Source: a virus. From it: a stretch of 36,074 bases of DNA. The notes under the pieces are model-generated. The model worked only from the letters and a program-made list of their open reading frames with translations, was not told the origin of the DNA and did not search any database. The stretch's first letter is position 1. Every line of letters begins with the position of its first letter. The stretch is taken from IMG/VR virus record IMGVR_UViG_3300035698_005894, positions 1 to 36,074 of that record; one strand, given 5' to 3'. Both the position numbers and the translations under genes were made by a program. Positions 33,405 through 36,074 of this stretch are shown piece after piece.

Positions 33405-33603
33405 TTATTTTATCTCCTTAAGTTGGTATTTCTTGCCATCAATTTCAATGGTCTTGTCGTTACAAGCAATATCTGGTGCAGTAACATCAATGCCCGATAT
33501 CTCTTTAAACACCTTTGCGTCAAAGTTAGGTAATTCTAATAATAACGCCTTGTCTTCTTCGGTTGCATTATCATAAGATTTTTGAAACGCTTCCTTTATT
33601 CAT
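33405..33603 (-). pseudogene. Small gene broken by a one-base insertion
   Basis: The ATG at 33603 overlaps the upstream stop (TAATG), but its frame stops after ten codons. From about 33592 another frame reads E-A-F-Q-K-S-Y-D-N-A-T-E-E-D-K-A, then L-P-N-F-D-A-K-V-F-K-E-I-S-G-I-D-V, and ends K-Y-Q-L-K-E-I-K at 33405. The length is 199 nt, one more than 66 codons; removing one G of the AAAGGAAG string (33593-33594) restores MNKEAF and a 65 aa protein. The L-P-N-F-D-x-x-x-F-x-E-I-(S/T)-G segment is a conserved phage motif of unknown role. Either a real frameshift or a sequencing error. Confidence 0.7.
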
Positions 33604-33704
33604 TATATTAGTTCTCCCATTTGAATGGTTGACCCATCAAGATTGATAGGCAACACATAAATTTTGTCAAAGTCTTTTTCTATTAATTCTATTTCATAAG
33701 TCAT
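33603..33704 (-). CDS. Very small hypothetical protein (33 aa, possibly 56)
   Basis: From the ATG at 33704: MTYEIELIEKDFDKIYVLPI, ending M-G-E-L-I. The stop TAA overlaps the ATG of the broken gene. An in-frame GTG at 33773 would add 23 residues beginning M-S-R-C-G-G-L-L-A-C-N-N-A-G, including a hairpin-forming GC-rich stretch; no ribosome binding site supports it. Coding is supported mainly by coupling. Confidence 0.5.
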   Translation of the reverse strand: MTYEIELIEKDFDKIYVLPINLDGSTIQMGELI

Positions 33705-33754
33705 TTTATAATCTTTCTCTGTTTTTGATTGTCCTGCATTATTACAGGCTAGTA

Positions 33755-33770
33755 AGCCGCCGCAACGGCT
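33755..33770 (-). other. Local GC-rich hairpin in AT-rich surroundings
   Basis: AGCCG (33755-33759) and CGGCT (33766-33770) enclose CCGCAA. A second short inverted repeat CCTG/CAGG (33733-33736 with 33745-33748) lies beside it. No T-run; could be an RNA processing site or part of the extended reading frame from GTG 33773. Confidence 0.4.
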
Positions 33771-33783
33771 CACAGGTCTATAA

Positions 33784-34662
33784 TTATACTTCTATAGCTT
33801 CCAAAGTTGGCCTTACATAATGGTTAAAGCTAAAAACTGCATTATTTGTAAGCTGTCTTTGCCATGCGCCCTTGCTCGGCGCCCATTTAAAGGCGTTCTT
33901 TTTTAAAACTGCGCGTATATCATCACTTGGCTTTCCATCAAAGAATATTTGCAATCGCATATCGTCATTATTTTCGACAACCTTAATGCCGTTGATCTCA
34001 ATTTCTGCACTTGGCTTTTCTTTTCTTGCCTCAAGTCCTGATAACCGCCCCTCTAGCCTTTTTATATCTGCGCGGCTATTTGTAAGCGAAAACCCTGAAA
34101 AACCAACACCGCCAAAACAATCTGGCTTTTGAATTTCCTTAGCTCTTTCCTCGTTGCCTAACAATTCAATTAATTTGGCTTCGTCTATAGGCTTCTTGCG
34201 CATGACTTTATTAACGGCAATCATTGTATTATGGGCCTTTGTTTGGACCTCAATTTTAGATTTAAGGCGCTCTATTGCATCATTATCACCAGCCATAATT
34301 GGGCGCGCCTGCGGGTTAGCTTCATAATATGCTTCTTTTTTTGCGTATTTCACAATTTTATTGAAATAATCAATCGACACACTGCCTGCTGTTCTTTCGT
34401 ATTCATTATTTTTATCATTGCGCGCACTTGGAAAATTAGCAGGTCCAGTAATCATTGAAGACATGCAACGGCTTTTTGCCTGCATGTGCTTCAACCATAA
34501 GCCCTCATATTTATCTATTTTAGCTTGTGGGATTTCTAAATCATTAAGGTCTTTTATTGCATCGTCAAAGTAAGTGCATTCCATATCTGCGCGCTTATCA
34601 GGTGAAAAGCTTGTGCCATAGTGTGCGCGTTTTGCTGTTTCATAGTGCTTATGATCTTTCAT
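33784..34662 (-). CDS. Polyvalent-type phage/plasmid protein (292 aa)
   Basis: The centre holds S-R-C-M-S-S-M-I-T-G-P-A-N-F-P-S-A-R-N, a motif I know from large phage and plasmid proteins of unknown role (M-I-T-G-P-A-x-F-P-x-A-R-N). The C-terminal 60 residues read K-P-S-D-D-I-R-A-V-L-K-K-N-A-F-K-W-A-P-S-K, then G-A-W-Q-R-Q-L-T-N-N-A, a domain also seen at the ends of plasmid and phage accessory proteins. A coiled coil lies near 190-225. Related proteins often sit among anti-restriction genes, so a role in early host defence evasion is possible but unproved. Confidence 0.7.
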   Translation of the reverse strand: MKDHKHYETAKRAHYGTSFSPDKRADMECTYFDDAIKDLNDLEIPQAKIDKYEGLWLKHMQAKSRCMSSMITGPANFPSARNDKNNEYERTAGSVSIDYFNKIVKYAKKEAYYEANPQARPIMAGDNDAIERLKSKIEVQTKAHNTMIAVNKVMRKKPIDEAKLIELLGNEERAKEIQKPDCFGGVGFSGFSLTNSRADIKRLEGRLSGLEARKEKPSAEIEINGIKVVENNDDMRLQIFFDGKPSDDIRAVLKKNAFKWAPSKGAWQRQLTNNAVFSFNHYVRPTLEAIEV

Positions 34663-34688
34663 TGTTTTATTTCCTTCTTTTGGTTTGG

Positions 34689-34855
34689 TTAAACTGGCTT
34701 TTTATTTATAATATCAAGGCCGCATTGTCCCAGCGCTTTATTATATTTATCAGTATAAAACGGGATCAGGTCTTTATCGCTTGCGGGTATAGCTTCAATT
34801 AATTCCAGCGTTTCCCCCCTAGGCTCATGCCGTAGTTGTTTTCTAGTGTTCTCAT
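34689..34855 (-). pseudogene. Small gene split at a G6 run: frameshift or programmed slip
   Basis: The ATG at 34855 opens M-R-T-L-E-N-N-Y-G-M-S-L-G-G and stops at 34799. After the GGGGGG run (34819-34814 on the minus strand) the -1 frame continues as E-T-L-E-L-I-E-A-I-P-A-S-D-K-D to N-K-K-P-V at 34689. One more G, or a -1 ribosomal slip on the run, joins both parts into a natural-looking 55 aa protein. Total length is 167 nt, one short of 56 codons. It may be a real mutation, a homopolymer error or recoding. Confidence 0.65.
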
Positions 34856-34859
34856 GTTC

Positions 34860-35060
34860 TTAACTTTCTATTTTGATTTTTTGTTGTGCGTCATAAAATT
34901 GGGTGCTTGTAAAATTCCCGCTCTGTACTTTTACCATTGGCTTATCTTCTCTATTAACCCAATCAATCCAATCTATGCGGGTTCTAAAGTTTTGGCCTGT
35001 TGGGGTTTTAGTCAAAATTATATCATTTCTTTTTAATTGTGTGGCTGTGATAGTTCTCAT
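34860..35060 (-). CDS. Small basic hypothetical protein (66 aa)
   Basis: Begins MRTITATQLKRNDIILTKTP; reads as a small beta-barrel-like protein (L-K-R-N-D-I-I-L-T, F-R-T-R-I-D-W-I-D-W-V). A ribosome binding site (GAAAGGG) precedes the ATG. Its stop is followed after 4 bp by the ATG of the split gene. Function unknown. Confidence 0.7.
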   Translation of the reverse strand: MRTITATQLKRNDIILTKTPTGQNFRTRIDWIDWVNREDKPMVKVQSGNFTSTQFYDAQQKIKIES

Positions 35061-35081
35061 TATTTTAACCCTTTCAAGGTT

Positions 35082-35204
35082 TTATAATCCTGCATTAAGA
35101 TACGCTTGCAATGCGTATGCGCCGTCATAAGTAAAGTTAGTGTGATCCATTGCTTTAAGGTCATGGAATAGTGAGCCTGAATTTATTGTTTTGATTAGTG
35201 TCAT
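35082..35204 (-). CDS. Very small early protein (40 aa), first leftward gene
   Basis: Begins MTLIKTINSGSLFHDLKAMD; then F-T-Y-D-G-A-Y-A-L-Q-A-Y-L. The F-(T/S)-Y-x-G-A-x-A-L-x-x-Y-L pattern is known to me from longer phage and plasmid early proteins, so this looks like a minimal or truncated member. An AGAGGA ribosome binding site lies 10 bp upstream and promoter D further on. Function unknown. Confidence 0.7.
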   Translation of the reverse strand: MTLIKTINSGSLFHDLKAMDHTNFTYDGAYALQAYLNAGL

Positions 35205-35271
35205 TTGTTTTAATCCTCTGTAAGTGTTGATTTGTTTAACTATTAATAGAGTAACACGAATAAATTAAACT

Positions 35272-35339
35272 TGTCAAACGTTTTGTTTAACAAAATGTAT
35301 AACAAAACGTTTGACATTATATAATAGATATGAGAATAT
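35272..35339. promoter_or_regulatory. Divergent promoter/operator D (early control region)
   Basis: A perfect 16 bp inverted repeat, TGTCAAACGTTTTGTT (35272-35287) and AACAAAACGTTTGACA (35301-35316), with 13 bp between. Each arm holds AAACGTTT and a TTGACA -35 box facing outward. Rightward: TTGACA 35311-35316, 17 bp, then GAATAT (35334-35339) with a TG two bases before it (extended -10). Leftward: -35 at 35277-35272 with a weaker TACTCT -10 about 18 bp on. A degenerate third box AAATGTAT sits at 35293-35300. The layout is that of a lambda-like early switch. Confidence 0.8.
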
Positions 35340-35384
35340 AAAGAATGAGCCAATCAAGGCAACACTTAAGGGAGATCAAATATA

Positions 35385-35528
35385 ATGTTAACACTAAGTA
35401 TTCAAATGCTAGGACTTATTATAATGGTATGGGTTGGCGCTGATAAAATAGAGCGCGCCATTGATAGAAACACAACCGCAACGGCTGAAATGTTTACAAT
35501 TCCGTCATGCAAATTGGAGGGGAAATAA
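35385..35528 (+). CDS. Small single-TM early protein (47 aa)
   Basis: Begins MLTLSIQMLGLIIMVWVGAD (membrane helix), then a charged tail with E-R-A-I-D-R-N. First gene right of promoter D; GGGAG ribosome binding site. Another MLTL-starting membrane protein lies at 35899, so the two may be related. Function unknown. Confidence 0.65.
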   Translation: MLTLSIQMLGLIIMVWVGADKIERAIDRNTTATAEMFTIPSCKLEGK

Positions 35529-35532
35529 AACC

Positions 35533-35763
35533 ATGATAAAAATTATAGATGAGAATGCAACGCATGTTTTACGCCGTGAATATATGAAGCCATCACAAGG
35601 CGGTTATTGGTTTGAATGTATTGAGCGCGCAAGCGGTTTGGCCCAAATAATGACTAGCCAGGATAAAAATGTCTTTAATGGTGTAACGGTTGATAAGTTT
35701 ATAAAATGGTGTAAATCCGCCAATATTGAAAAACTACCAATGTATAAAAAAGGAATTATTTAA
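35533..35763 (+). CDS. Small hypothetical early protein (76 aa)
   Basis: The ATG at 35533 is chosen because GGAGGGG lies about 10 bp upstream. It starts MIKIIDENATHVLRREYMKP and contains G-G-Y-W-F-E-C-I-E-R and W-C-K-S-A-N-I-E-K. Compact alpha-beta look, no recognised family. Follows the 47 aa gene by 4 bp. Confidence 0.7.
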   Translation: MIKIIDENATHVLRREYMKPSQGGYWFECIERASGLAQIMTSQDKNVFNGVTVDKFIKWCKSANIEKLPMYKKGII

Positions 35764-35764
35764 G

Positions 35765-35905
35765 ATGATCAGAGACCACAAAAACAGAATGTACTTGTTA
35801 TTAATGGTAAATAATATGTTTACATGGATGCGATGTATTAAAACAGGGGATCAGATTAAGGTTGCCAATAGTCAATTTACGGCGTGTGGATTTAGATCAT
35901 GTTAA
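35765..35905 (+). CDS. Very small hypothetical protein (46 aa)
   Basis: Begins MIRDHKNRMYLLLMVNNMF; start is 1 bp after the upstream stop and end overlaps the next ATG. Met- and aromatic-rich, with two Cys near the end. No clear ribosome binding site, so probably coupled. Confidence 0.5.
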   Translation: MIRDHKNRMYLLLMVNNMFTWMRCIKTGDQIKVANSQFTACGFRSC

Positions 35906-36021
35906 CACTTTTTTTACTTGTTTGCGGTACATTGATTTTGATGTTTAGCCCCGCATTACTGATTAAAGCCAACAGACAAAAGATATGGAAGGAATTAAAG
36001 AAATGTTTAAACAAATTGTAG
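35899..36021 (+). CDS. Small single-TM protein (40 aa)
   Basis: Begins MLTLFLLVCGTLILMFSPAL (membrane helix) and has a basic amphipathic tail (RQKIWKELKKCLNKL). Overlaps both neighbours by 7 and 19 bp. Resembles the 47 aa protein in starting MLTL and in TM-plus-charged-tail layout. Possibly a host-takeover or exclusion peptide. Confidence 0.55.
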   Translation: MLTLFLLVCGTLILMFSPALLIKANRQKIWKELKKCLNKL

Positions 36022-36074
36022 CCGATATGATTGGCGTGAATAATACACCAACACAACCCGCGCCTTTTGATTTA
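36003..36074 (+). CDS. Hypothetical protein, 3' cut by window end
   Basis: Begins MFKQIVADMIGVNNTPTQPA with a clear AAGGAATT ribosome binding site 7 bp upstream and overlaps the previous gene by 19 bp. Only 24 codons are visible, so the product cannot be named. Confidence 0.5.
   Translation, partial: MFKQIVADMIGVNNTPTQPAPFDL

Noticed and set aside
35345-35443. A 32-codon rightward frame (starts M-S-Q-S-R-Q-H-L) ahead of the first early gene
   Set aside because: It overlaps the better supported 47 aa gene by most of its length, and its ribosome binding site is weak.

Overview
The window is a large part of the genome of a tailed, short-tailed (podovirus-type) bacteriophage, apparently about 40-45 percent G+C. 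Virion genes run rightward (1-21198) and replication, recombination and small accessory genes run leftward (35204-21195); the two arms meet tail to tail with a 3 bp stop-codon overlap. A second rightward cluster of tiny genes begins at 35385 and leaves the window. The host is not shown directly. The three-TM holin of the gene-transfer-agent type, the M15 endolysin and the BPP-1/T7-like head genes fit a proteobacterial, probably alphaproteobacterial, host; this is inference.

Rightward arm: 3' end of a repeat-containing structural protein; large terminase; two tandem paralogous small proteins; T7-gp8-like portal; Bbp19-like protein; scaffold; a helix-extended-helix protein; a terminator; then a promoter with a structured leader in front of the major capsid gene and a companion virion protein. 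Next come tail adaptor (gp11-like), tail nozzle (gp12-like), a GNAT-like gp13-type protein, three internal/ejection proteins (gp14-, gp15-, gp16-like), a T7-type tail fibre and a lysis cassette (two membrane proteins, M15 endolysin, 3TM holin). No RNA polymerase and no DNA polymerase is recognisable, so the phage probably borrows both from the host, or encodes them outside the window.

Leftward arm, in order of transcription (right to left): small unknown early genes, several of them frameshifted, a possible base-modification-type protein, peptide deformylase and a vestige of a C5 cytosine methyltransferase; then a Toprim primase/helicase, a RusA-like resolvase and small genes; then a recombination module (coiled-coil protein, Sak4-like ATPase, DUF669 ssDNA-binding-like protein, Cas4-like Fe-S nuclease), a tightly coupled chain of tiny genes, an SF2 helicase and a DnaQ-like exonuclease; finally a small ribbon-helix-helix-like protein.

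The most notable feature is a phage-wide regulatory code. Four intergenic regions (near 21437, 28048, 31213 and 35272-35316) carry the shared sequence AACGTTTGACA. It holds an AAACGTTT palindrome, or a one-base variant, running into a TTGACA -35 box. Three sites drive successive leftward operons and the fourth is a divergent left/right promoter pair. The RHH-like protein is the only obvious DNA-binding regulator in the window, sits behind one of these sites, and belongs to a fold that reads tandem short palindromes, so it is a good candidate for the master repressor. The second theme is decay in the early accessory genes (31.2-34.9 kb): a truncated methyltransferase and two small genes each broken by a single base.
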